DNA of 20,481 bases from Actinomycetota bacterium. Lineage in GTDB: Bacteria; Actinomycetota; Thermoleophilia; Gaiellales; Gaiellaceae. The translations under genes were made by a program, and so were the position numbers. The notes below the pieces were generated by a model, which ran no database searches, was not told where the DNA came from, and was given only the letters and a program-made list of their open reading frames with translations. Below are positions 1 through 6,775 of the stretch, piece after piece (the stretch's first letter is position 1; every line of letters begins with the position of its first letter). The stretch spans positions 11,388-31,868 of the forward strand of contig PLDP01000267.1 of the NCBI GenBank assembly GCA_003136795.1, read 5' to 3'.

Positions 1-1245
1 GTCGACGACGACGCTGGCCGCTGTGAAGAGCTCGTCGAGGAGAGCGGCTGCCTCCTCGGAGTCGCCGAGGCAGAGGTCGTGACCCGCGACTTCGATGAAC
101 GGGTTCAGCGAGCGGCAGTAGTCGGCGACCGCTTCGGCCTTCGGCTCGCCGGCACGATCGTCGGGCAAGACGTGGCGGACGGTGTTGTTGAGGTCGTAGT
201 CGTCGCAGTCGAGAATGTCGATCCGCGCGACGCCGGCTTTGGCGAGCTCAACGGCGACGGGTGCACCCAAAGAACCGGCGCCGATCACAACCGCCAGCGC
301 GTCGGCGAGTCCGGCGAGTTCCGGCAACCGCCGCTGCCGCTCCGCGGGTGCCAACGCCTGCGCCTGATACGGCGCACGGCGCAGATTCGGCTGATAGCCG
401 CGCTTCTGCACGACTTCGACGAACATCCAGTTACGGCGCTGTTCGTCGCGGGTCGGACCCTGCTCAAGGAAGGTCAGCCCGACGAGCTCGCCGGCCTCAG
501 GTAGGCCTTTGGCGCGTTTGAGCCTTCGTTGGAGGCGGTCGAAGATCCGCGGTTCGGCAACCGCGATCGCCGCCAATAGCTTCTTGGGGAAGTCCTCGGC
601 TTCGGGCCGGGCCCACAGCGACACCCAGCGCCCGATGCGGTCGCCGCCCGTAGGCGGGTAGCGGGCGAGCAGCTCATCGTCGAGCCGGCCAAGGCCGCCG
701 GCCTCGACGAGAACGCGCACCTTCCGCGCACTCGGCCGGATCGTCATCGTCCCGCTCGCCGCAGCGAGCTCGTTCGTCAAGAACCGTGCGCCGACGAAGA
801 CGACGGCGCGCTCGTCGTGCAGGAAGAACGCGCTCTCGGGCTCAGGCATGACCGCTTCGCCGGCGCGGATCGCCTCCTGCCCGGCGGCCGTGTCCTTGAG
901 GAGGTGGCGCAGGTTCTTGCCGATCAACTGGCCGGCCGAGCGGCCGGGGTGCCAATCGCGGCTCGGGTCCTCAAGCAGGCAGTAGGTGAGGCCGACCGGG
1001 TCTTGATGACGGTCGAGGATGAGCGCCGCGCCGGAGACCGTTGGCGCGAAGTCCGGGTAGCCGTGCGGATAGACGACCTTGATCGCGACCGGCGCGTCGC
1101 GGAAGCGCACCTCGGTCTCGATCACGAGTCGCTTCTGCTTGTCGTAGCTGACCGCGGCCGGAAGCGAGTGACGGGCGAACTCGTCGAGTTCCCACTCGAG
1201 GCGCTTCGGGTCGCGTTCGTACCAATGGTTAGCCGTAGCGCTCAC
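1..1245 (-). CDS. E2-E1 (UBC-ThiF) fusion protein, 3' end outside window
   Basis: Predicted ubiquitin-like conjugation enzyme joining an E2 domain to an adenylating E1 domain on one chain, as in Cap2-type proteins. The 415 visible codons begin at a GTG that overlaps the end of the hydrolase gene by 17 bases; the reading frame is open to base 1. Residues about 10-120 look like a prokaryotic E2: YPDFAP at 63-68, then a lone cysteine, C89, in the GLTYCLL context as candidate catalytic residue, followed by DWHPGRSAGQLI. Residues about 130-310 form a linker domain I do not recognise. The ThiF nucleotide-binding motif GAGSLG is at 322-327, followed by ILDCDDYDLNNTVRH, the usual acidic-Asn-Arg signature of E1 enzymes. 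The E1 catalytic cysteine and any zinc-binding cysteines would lie beyond the window. Domain calls are confident; the target and any ubiquitin-like partner are not visible here. Confidence 0.88.
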   Translation of the reverse strand, partial: MSATANHWYERDPKRLEWELDEFARHSLPAAVSYDKQKRLVIETEVRFRDAPVAIKVVYPHGYPDFAPTVSGAALILDRHQDPVGLTYCLLEDPSRDWHPGRSAGQLIGKNLRHLLKDTAAGQEAIRAGEAVMPEPESAFFLHDERAVVFVGARFLTNELAAASGTMTIRPSARKVRVLVEAGGLGRLDDELLARYPPTGGDRIGRWVSLWARPEAEDFPKKLLAAIAVAEPRIFDRLQRRLKRAKGLPEAGELVGLTFLEQGPTRDEQRRNWMFVEVVQKRGYQPNLRRAPYQAQALAPAERQRRLPELAGLADALAVVIGAGSLGAPVAVELAKAGVARIDILDCDDYDLNNTVRHVLPDDRAGEPKAEAVADYCRSLNPFIEVAGHDLCLGDSEEAAALLDELFTAASVVVD

Positions 1246-2293
1246 GCGTCGGCGCCTGCTGCTTGCGCTGCTCGTAGCCGGGCGCCGGCACCGCCGGCGG
1301 GACGCTGCGCTTGGCGCGTGCGCCGCCGCCGTCCTCACCGCCACCATCGTCGTCGCGATCCTCGTCGTCCCAGCCGTAGTCGTCGGCGTAGCGCTCGCCC
1401 TCGGTCGTGATCAAGCGGGCGCCGTTCTCGTCGACCTCGAGGCGGATGGTGCCGCCGACGCAGGTCTGCAGGACGTTGTCGGCACCGGCCTGATCGTTGT
1501 AGATCTCGAGCATGTCGTCGTGCGGGTGCTCGTGCTTGCTGTCGGGGCCAACGGAGATCACGACCGACTCCGGCTTGATCAGCTCGAGCGCCTCGAGGTA
1601 GGCGTCGTCGTCCTTCGTGTCCTTGACGAAGGTGCGGCTGCCGTGGTGCGACGCGTGCAAGACCGCGCATTCCAAGACCTCGGTGCCGACCTCGTCGACG
1701 CGGCCCGCGTAGTAGCCGACGACGCGCTCCCAGCAGGGCTTATTGGAGTCGCCGGTCAGCATGACCGCGCAGCCCCCGTAGGAGAACTTCAACACGACGC
1801 AGTTCTCATGCACGAGGCGCTTCGCCTCGTCCTCGTCGATCTCCTCGGAGGGGTCGATGAAGCCGGGCGGCGAGAAGCAGCGCACCGTCATGTCGCCGTC
1901 GGCGTAGGTCGTCCAATGCGAGCGGCTGCCCTGCGGCCATTCGGTGTCCTCGTCCGCATGCTCGTCCTTGACGCGCTTGAAATCCTCGTAGTTGCCGGCG
2001 ATCGCCAGCTTCTCACCGTGCTGCGGCAACCACAGCTTCTCGACCTGATAACGGTCGTAGAGATCGCCGATGCCGGTGATGTGGTCGTCGTGGGCGTGGG
2101 TGATCGCCAACACGTCGAGGCGCTTGCGGCCGTCGTCGCCGTCCGGAAGGACGTCGTCGAGAAGCTTGAAGAGGTCGACGCCCTGGCCGGGGCAGCGGTA
2201 GACGTCGACGAGGATGTAGACGTCGTCGGGAGTCTTGATCAGGGTCGCGTCGCCGTGACCAACGTCGACGAAGGTCACCTCAAAGGGGGCCAT
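1229..2293 (-). CDS. ComEC/Rec2-like metallo-beta-lactamase fold hydrolase
   Basis: A 354-residue soluble hydrolase of the metallo-beta-lactamase fold. The start DVGHGDATLI (10-19) matches the ComEC/Rec2-like DVGQGD signature, and the metal site is H66-A-H68-D69-D70-H71 in THAHDDH. Further metal ligands are likely in MLTGDSN and in HASHHGS. The competence-type membrane domains of true ComEC are absent, so this is the stand-alone hydrolase form. After about residue 305 the chain turns into an acidic, glycine-rich, then proline-rich tail of low complexity. An AGGAG ribosome site lies seven bases before the ATG. It is the first gene of an operon with the E2-E1 gene; such hydrolases are known neighbours of prokaryotic E1/E2/JAB genes in the surveys of Iyer, Burroughs and Aravind. 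The substrate is unknown; a nucleotide or phosphodiester is a guess. Confidence 0.9.
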   Translation of the reverse strand: MAPFEVTFVDVGHGDATLIKTPDDVYILVDVYRCPGQGVDLFKLLDDVLPDGDDGRKRLDVLAITHAHDDHITGIGDLYDRYQVEKLWLPQHGEKLAIAGNYEDFKRVKDEHADEDTEWPQGSRSHWTTYADGDMTVRCFSPPGFIDPSEEIDEDEAKRLVHENCVVLKFSYGGCAVMLTGDSNKPCWERVVGYYAGRVDEVGTEVLECAVLHASHHGSRTFVKDTKDDDAYLEALELIKPESVVISVGPDSKHEHPHDDMLEIYNDQAGADNVLQTCVGGTIRLEVDENGARLITTEGERYADDYGWDDEDRDDDGGGEDGGGARAKRSVPPAVPAPGYEQRKQQAPTRERYG

Positions 2294-2359
2294 GTTCCTC
2301 TCCTTCTCCCAAGACGCTCAGCCGTGCTCGGGCGCGGTCCGCAGGTTTCGATACCATGA

Positions 2360-2397
2360 ACCTGAAAGGTAGCATAATATTTATATACCTCTCAGGT
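2360..2397. promoter_or_regulatory. Inverted-repeat operator between divergent hydrolase and toxin operons
   Basis: ACCTGAAAGGTA (2360-2371) and TACCTCTCAGGT (2386-2397) are inverted copies matching at 11 of 12 positions, separated by a 14-base A+T-rich spacer. The site fills the 115-base gap between the divergent starts at 2293 and 2409, in otherwise GC-rich DNA, and the spacer contains TATA-like promoter sequence. It is a strong candidate operator for the XRE protein encoded at 2726, which would then control both its own operon and the E2-E1 operon. Confidence 0.7.
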
Positions 2398-2408
2398 AAA
2401 GGAATCTT

Positions 2409-2765
2409 GTGGAGTTGACGTTCGCCAATCGCGGGCTTGCACGCCTCTGCAACGAGGAAGCCGAGCTGGTCGCCTTCGCCGGAGCCGATGCCGAAGCGCT
2501 TGAGCAATTGCTCTTCGAGATCGAGGCCGCACGGATACTCGGGCACGTCGAAGATCTGCCCTACGTCCGTGTGCTGCGCGTACCCGCCGGTCGTGTCGCC
2601 GCCCATGGTGCCGACGACGCCGGAGTCCTCCTTGTACCTGCCACGAAGCCCTATCGCACCGCCAAGGCGGCGACCATCGTCGCTGTCGCGGTCGGCGATC
2701 AGCAATACAACCCGGAAGGAGCAGCATGGCCCCGAGCTTCCGCTACGAGCCGGATTACGCGGTAG
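2409..2765 (+). CDS. HigB-like (RelE-fold) toxin of a type II toxin-antitoxin pair
   Basis: A 118-residue protein resembling the HigB killer-protein branch of the RelE fold, whose members are usually ribosome-dependent mRNA endonucleases. The beginning ELTFANRGLARLCNEEAELV followed by a helix about residues 24-42 fits the typical F-x-x-x-L-A-R-L-C-N start, and KPYR at about 80-83 lies where the family has its pYR strand. The expected central gdr(k)g segment and C-terminal IxEVxDYH are only weakly recognisable, so activity may be altered. The GTG start has an AAAGGA site five bases upstream. The C-terminal 40 bases overlap the next gene, the usual higBA order of toxin before antitoxin. Moderately sure of the family; gene order and translational coupling add weight. 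Confidence 0.66.
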   Translation: MELTFANRGLARLCNEEAELVAFAGADAEALEQLLFEIEAARILGHVEDLPYVRVLRVPAGRVAAHGADDAGVLLVPATKPYRTAKAATIVAVAVGDQQYNPEGAAWPRASATSRITR

Positions 2766-3829
2766 CCCCAGGAGACTCGCTGCGCGACACGCTAGGCGAA
2801 CGCGGCATGACCCAGGCCGACCTCGCAGCCCGCACCGGTCTCTCTCTAAAACACATCAACCAAATCGCTCAAGGTCTCGCCCCGATTACCGCGGAGACCT
2901 CCCTTCTGTTTGAGAAAACGACCAATGTCCCAGCGCGCACGTGGAACTCGCTGGAGTCGCTTTACCGCGAACGCCTAGCCAGACAGGACAACCGTGAGGA
3001 TTTAGCCCGAGACGTGGAATGGCTCGAGCACTTGCCGCTAAAGGAGTTAATTCGCCGTGGCCGGGTGACGGCCGGCGCCGATAAGACCAAGCAAGTCGAA
3101 GAAGTCTGTCGTTTCTTCGGCGTCGCCGATCGTGAGCGTTGGCAGAAACTTTGGCTCACGCCACTCGTCTCATTCCGCCAGTCAACGGCCTTCGCCGCTG
3201 ACTCCGGCTCGGTCGCGGCCTGGCTGCGACTTGGCGAGCTCGAGGCGTCATTGATCGACACCGCGCCCTTTGATGCCCGCGCGTTCAAAGACGCGCTAGC
3301 TGAGATTCGCGCGCTGACGATCAAAGATCCACGGCGGGCCCTCAAGCAACTAACGGCGATTTGCGCCAGGGCCGGTGTGGCGGTCGTCTTCTTAACGGAC
3401 ATCGGGAAAACGCGGGCCAGTGGCGCGGCACGCTGGTTAACACCGACCAAGGCCTTGATCTTGCTCAGCGACCGTTACAAGTCAGACGACCACTTCTGGT
3501 TCTCGTTCTTCCATGAAGCCGGGCATCTCCTGTTGCACAGCAAGAAGGAGACGTTCATCTCCAAAGATGAGAAGCAGGCGAAGAAGGCGGCGCTGGACCA
3601 GCAAGAGGAGCAAGAAGCAAACGCCTTTGCCCGCAACCAACTGATCCCACGTCGCTATGAGTCACAGCTGCCGCTACTGCACACCGACGCCGACGTTGAG
3701 GAGTTCGCCGACGAGCTCGGGGTCGCGCCGGGGATCGTCGTCGGCCGCCTTCATAACGACGGCTATTGGGACTGGAGCAAAGGCAACCGCTTGCGCGAGA
3801 CGATCGACTTCGGCCACCTGTTGAAGTAG
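2726..3829 (+). CDS. XRE (HigA-like) HTH fused to ImmA/IrrE-type zinc peptidase
   Basis: A 367-residue regulator. Residues about 15-70 form an XRE helix-turn-helix of the HigA/VapI type: LGERGMTQADLAARTGLS, then KHINQIAQG as recognition helix. Residues about 210-310 form an ImmA/IrrE (COG2856) peptidase with zinc motif H263-E-A-G-H267 in FFHEAGHLLLH and the third ligand probably E297 in EEQEANAFA. AAGGAG lies four bases before the ATG, inside the toxin gene. The family members act as antitoxins or as repressors that are cleaved, or cleave, after DNA damage or phage signals (known for ImmR/ImmA and DdrO/IrrE). Here repressor and protease are one chain, so self-cleavage on induction is an inference. 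The likely operator is the inverted repeat at 2360-2397. Confidence 0.85.
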   Translation: MAPSFRYEPDYAVAPGDSLRDTLGERGMTQADLAARTGLSLKHINQIAQGLAPITAETSLLFEKTTNVPARTWNSLESLYRERLARQDNREDLARDVEWLEHLPLKELIRRGRVTAGADKTKQVEEVCRFFGVADRERWQKLWLTPLVSFRQSTAFAADSGSVAAWLRLGELEASLIDTAPFDARAFKDALAEIRALTIKDPRRALKQLTAICARAGVAVVFLTDIGKTRASGAARWLTPTKALILLSDRYKSDDHFWFSFFHEAGHLLLHSKKETFISKDEKQAKKAALDQQEEQEANAFARNQLIPRRYESQLPLLHTDADVEEFADELGVAPGIVVGRLHNDGYWDWSKGNRLRETIDFGHLLK

Positions 3830-3841
3830 GTGTCGAAGTAA

Positions 3842-3871
3842 GTGGGGGTAGGGCGACTCGCCCACCCCCAC
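3842..3871. terminator. Hairpin between convergent genes, probable terminator
   Basis: GTGGGGGT and GGGCG pair with CGCCC and ACCCCCAC around an ACT loop, giving a 13-bp very GC-rich stem with one bulged A. It begins 13 bases after the XRE-peptidase stop and ends three bases before the stop of the small minus-strand gene, so it can serve both directions. No strong T-run follows, so the mechanism is uncertain. Confidence 0.65.
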
Positions 3872-3874
3872 TCT

Positions 3875-3994
3875 TCAGCGCTTCGCGTCTTTGCGCTTCT
3901 TGCGCCAGCGCCCGCTCTTGGTCCGCGACCGCGGTTGTTTGCCGCCGCGCTCGTCGCGAACATAGGGCCCGCGGCCCAGTCGTCTGTCAGCCAT
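3875..3994 (-). CDS. Very basic 39-residue protein
   Basis: A small gene of 39 codons that I do not recognise. It has a near-consensus ribosome site, AAAGGAGGT four bases before the ATG, which is the best argument that it is translated. The product has 17 Lys/Arg and only 4 Asp/Glu, with the basic residues concentrated at the end (SGRWRKKRKDAKR), so nucleic-acid or ribosome binding is plausible. It converges on the XRE-peptidase gene with a hairpin between, and diverges from the HTH gene at 4083 with 88 bases between them. That gap holds the second copy of the operator-like sequence, so it may be co-regulated with the toxin and conjugation operons. Confidence 0.6.
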   Translation of the reverse strand: MADRRLGRGPYVRDERGGKQPRSRTKSGRWRKKRKDAKR

Positions 3995-4054
3995 AGCCAC
4001 CTCCTTTCTCTGGCAAGGAGAGCGCTGCAGTCGGCCTTTCGTCACATTCGACAT

Positions 4055-4078
4055 ATCTCAGAGGTACTTCTAAACTGA
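4055..4078. promoter_or_regulatory. Second copy of operator-like sequence; probable leaderless promoter
   Basis: ATCTCAGAGGTA matches the consensus half-site ACCTGAGAGGTA at 10 of 12 positions, and overlaps a weaker inverted half, TACTTCTAAACT, giving a quasi-palindrome centred on GTAC. TAAACT at 4071-4076 is a candidate -10 box only six bases before the ATG at 4083, so that gene could be transcribed without a leader. A repressor bound here would cover the promoter. Similarity to 2360-2397 is seen in the sequence; common regulation is inferred. Confidence 0.5.
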
Positions 4079-4082
4079 TCAG

Positions 4083-5159
4083 ATGCGTTCGAGTCGGGCC
4101 GACGAACGATTGATCGCCGCCTTGGCTGACCGTGACCTCGCCGTCAGCGCGCGGCAGCTCGAGCGCTGGCGCCAGTACGGGCTACTGGTCACCGAGCGTC
4201 GGAGCCTCGGCCGCGGCTTGGGCTCGACGTCTGAGTACGCCCCCGGCAGTGCTGCTCTCGTCGAGAACCTGTTGCAAAAGCTCGCCGCCCAGCGCCAGCT
4301 CGACCTCGCCGTCCTCGGTCTCTTTGACGAGGGCATCGCGCTTCCTGAGGCCGTCGTCAAGCGTGCTTACGCCAACCTGTTCGCCCGTCTCACAACGACG
4401 ACCCGCCGCTCCTCAGAGACGACCGCCCAAGCGGCAGCGCGCCTCGAGCGTGGCTTCCTGAGACAGATCCAGGGACGAGCTTGGCGCCGACAGCTCGTCC
4501 GCGCCGGCTTCGGCGTGGATGCGTTCCAGTCTTTGATTGCCGCCGTCATCGCGCTCGCCTTCGACTCGCGCCCGCCCACTGACGACGAGCTAGCGCTGAT
4601 GCTCGAAGCGTCCGGACTGGCCCCGGTTGGCCGCCGCCTGGCCGAGCAGTATCCGGGTGCCGATTGGGGCGAGGCGCGGCATCTACTCGAGCTCTTTAGC
4701 GTTACCCGCCTGGCCGCGGCGACCGCCGGCGCCGACTTAGACCAGCTGCGCGCCGCTGCGGCACAGGCGACGCAGCTGTTCGCGCTCGTCGTCCCGGCGG
4801 CAACCGTTTTTAGCGGCGTACTCGGCTTCGCCGACGGCCGGCGCGTATTCGGCGTCGACCTCGTCACGGCGCGCGCCGCCGCCGCGCCGACGCTGCTGGT
4901 GTTGGCCGAGCTCGAGGACGTCGACGCCGCACACACTCAAGCCGGTGAATGGCAACCGCAGTTCGACAGCTTGGCGGCGGTGTTGAACACGCTGCCGTTC
5001 TGGTATGGACAGTTATTCACTGATGGCGGGCCCGAAAGGATCGCGAGGCTGAAGCCAGGCCGACGCGAGCATGTCCGCGCCCGCATTCGTGCTGCCGTCG
5101 ACGGCGTTCCCGATGCCCGTGAACTCCTCACCGTCAACGCCAACACCTCGAAGTCTTAG
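4083..5159 (+). CDS. MerR-like HTH protein with large helical domain
   Basis: A 358-residue protein. Residues about 8-45 look like a MerR-type winged helix-turn-helix: SARQLERWRQYGLLVTERR resembles the turn and wing in which a helix is followed by W-R-x-x-G-L-[LI]. The remainder is Ala/Leu-rich and predicted to be mostly alpha-helical, with no catalytic motif and no clear membrane segment; I do not recognise it. No ribosome site precedes the ATG, and a -10-like box lies directly upstream, in keeping with a leaderless transcript. It diverges from the small basic gene and faces the exonuclease-BRCT gene. A regulator role is inferred from the N-terminal domain and the operator-like sequence upstream. 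Confidence 0.72.
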   Translation: MRSSRADERLIAALADRDLAVSARQLERWRQYGLLVTERRSLGRGLGSTSEYAPGSAALVENLLQKLAAQRQLDLAVLGLFDEGIALPEAVVKRAYANLFARLTTTTRRSSETTAQAAARLERGFLRQIQGRAWRRQLVRAGFGVDAFQSLIAAVIALAFDSRPPTDDELALMLEASGLAPVGRRLAEQYPGADWGEARHLLELFSVTRLAAATAGADLDQLRAAAAQATQLFALVVPAATVFSGVLGFADGRRVFGVDLVTARAAAAPTLLVLAELEDVDAAHTQAGEWQPQFDSLAAVLNTLPFWYGQLFTDGGPERIARLKPGRREHVRARIRAAVDGVPDARELLTVNANTSKS

Positions 5160-5354
5160 GGGCGTCGATCTCGCTGTGATCGGCGATCAGGCGCGGGGAA
5201 AGTGGAACTCGGTCGTCGCTTCGTATCGCTCGCCGGGTCGTAACACTGCCGACGGGAATTGGCTGTGGTTAGGCGCGTCGGGAAACCGCTGCGTCTCGAG
5301 CGCGACCCCGGCGGCTATGGCGCTCCACGGTTTGCGGGTCTCGCCACGGTTCCG

Positions 5355-6293
5355 CTATTGAAGGGGAGCTCGCGGGTCGGGCTCGCTGAGCATCCGAAAA
5401 AAGTCGCGTTCGATCAGGATCTCGATCGGCTGTCCTTCGGCATGGAGTTCCTCGGCGCGCCGCAGCTTTTGGCTCTTTGACTCGCCGGTTGCGAGCTTCC
5501 AGACGTCTTGGTATCCACAGACGAGAAAGTCGGTCTTCTTCGTTACGCCATCCTGCGGTGTTCCGCCGGCTGCAGCGACCAGTTGCCAGGCTTCGCGTCG
5601 CACCATCGCAAGCTCGCCCGTGAAGGCGACCATCTTCTCGTAGAACGGAGAGTCCGGATTCGCATTAGAGTTCGGCTCAATCGTCGAGGCCGCCAGCGCG
5701 CGTGCGTGGCAGCCGTACCAGCCGTCAGGTCTCACGTCGCCGAAGATCACGCCAACTCGTTCAAGCAGGTCATCAAGGCCGCCAGCCTGAGAGTGGTCGA
5801 TCGCCGCTTGCAGGACAGCACCGGCGAGCCTTGCATCGTTGAGCGCGTCGTGGGCACGCCTCCGGTCTGTGGCTATGCCGAGGGTCGCGCATAGAAGCAA
5901 CAGGCTGTAGCTGTTCAGGCCGGGCCACACGCGCCGGGCGAGACAGAGCGTGCACGCGTAGCGGAGCGTCGGCCACTCGAGCGCCCACAAGTCGGACGCG
6001 TCGCGTACTACACCGATGTCGAACGGGGCATTGTGGGCAACAAGCGGCACGTCACCCGCGAACGCAAGCAGCTGTGCTCTCGCATCGGGCCAGCGCGGTG
6101 CATTCGCGACTGTCTCAGGCGTGATGCCGTGAAGCGCGATATTGAACGAGTTGAACAGCTCCTCCGGCTGGAAGACGAACGACTCGAGTGCGTCGACCTC
6201 TTGGCCGTCGCGGTATCGGACCGCTCCCATCTGACACGGGGTCCCGCGCACGGAAGCAGTCTCGAAATCGACCATGACCCAGCAGCCGCTCAT
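5355..6293 (-). CDS. DEDDh 3'-5' exonuclease (DnaQ-like) with C-terminal BRCT domain
   Basis: A 312-residue protein with an N-terminal exonuclease of the DnaQ/epsilon type: D9-F-E11 (Exo I), HNAPFD with D92 (Exo II), and H148-x4-D153 (Exo III). It should remove nucleotides from 3' ends of DNA or RNA using two metal ions. Residues about 215-300 form a BRCT domain, starting VAFTGELAM, with GGTPQDGVTKKTDFLVCG. The polymerase-binding features of replicative epsilon are not apparent, so a repair or accessory nuclease is more likely. Such exonuclease-BRCT proteins occur widely in Actinomycetota. The ATG at 6293 lacks a clear ribosome site; an internal ATG at 6275 (MVDFETAS) is an alternative start. 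It is monocistronic and convergent with the HTH gene. Confidence 0.87.
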   Translation of the reverse strand: MSGCWVMVDFETASVRGTPCQMGAVRYRDGQEVDALESFVFQPEELFNSFNIALHGITPETVANAPRWPDARAQLLAFAGDVPLVAHNAPFDIGVVRDASDLWALEWPTLRYACTLCLARRVWPGLNSYSLLLLCATLGIATDRRRAHDALNDARLAGAVLQAAIDHSQAGGLDDLLERVGVIFGDVRPDGWYGCHARALAASTIEPNSNANPDSPFYEKMVAFTGELAMVRREAWQLVAAAGGTPQDGVTKKTDFLVCGYQDVWKLATGESKSQKLRRAEELHAEGQPIEILIERDFFRMLSEPDPRAPLQ

Positions 6294-6556
6294 CGTCGGC
6301 GACTCTACGCGGAGGCTCTAATGTGCTCGACCCGCGGCCACCCACTCCGGGCTGCCCAGGCGAGCAGCGTGAACCCGCGGGTCATCCCCGCGCGCTCTGC
6401 AGACTTGAGATGCTTGGTGTCGCCTGCTCGCTAGAAGGCTGCGAGCGGGTCGTCCCAGGCGGACGACTCGTCCGGCGGCGGTCGGAGGTAGTTCAGGAGT
6501 TCTCTGCGCGGTGGCAGCGAACGACTGGGCGAACGGGATCGATGCGGAAGGCGCGG

Positions 6557-6727
6557 TTAGATGGGGCGGATCTTCGCGCCCTTGACCCGCACCGGCTTCT
6601 CGCCACGGGCCTCTAGCCGAGCAAGATCGCGCTCAGCCGTCTCCTTCGAGCCCAGCCCGAACCGAACGACGTTGGAGAGCCGCGGCAGGTTCTCGAGCTT
6701 CACACCGATCCGGTTCTTGACTGCCAT
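6557..6727 (-). CDS. Small hypothetical protein (56 residues)
   Basis: I do not recognise this small gene. From the ATG at 6727 it gives a basic 56-residue protein, MAVKNRIGVKLENLPRLSN at the start and RGEKPVRVKGAKIRPI at the end, with no cysteines or membrane segment. An in-frame ATG at 6751 would add eight residues; neither start has a well-spaced ribosome site, though AGGAGAG lies 16 bases before the inner one. It is 48 bases downstream of the GNAT-like gene on the same strand, so co-transcription is possible. The residue composition looks protein-like, but small size makes this uncertain. Confidence 0.45.
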   Translation of the reverse strand: MAVKNRIGVKLENLPRLSNVVRFGLGSKETAERDLARLEARGEKPVRVKGAKIRPI

Positions 6728-6775
6728 TGCCTGGATTGTAGCTCTCCTCATCGGGTGGAGCCATCTTTCTCGCCC

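Noticed and set aside
1520..2359. 279-codon plus-strand frame opposite the hydrolase gene
   Set aside because: Antisense to a gene with full metal motifs; Val/Arg/Asp-rich mirror composition, no ribosome site.
2280..2705. 141-codon minus-strand frame opposite the toxin gene
   Set aside because: It covers the operator and overlaps the hydrolase start, and the plus strand has a better ribosome site and a family-like sequence.
5160..5354. Palindrome TGATCG-G-CGATCA at 5177-5189 in the gap between convergent genes
   Set aside because: One-base loop cannot form a terminator hairpin, and no promoter is expected between convergent genes.
6431..6556. In-frame continuation after the small gene's TAA, ending in a protein-like RRELLNYLRPPPDESSAWDD
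   Set aside because: No start codon in the segment, and stop read-through has no support; possibly the tail of a broken gene, but not shown.
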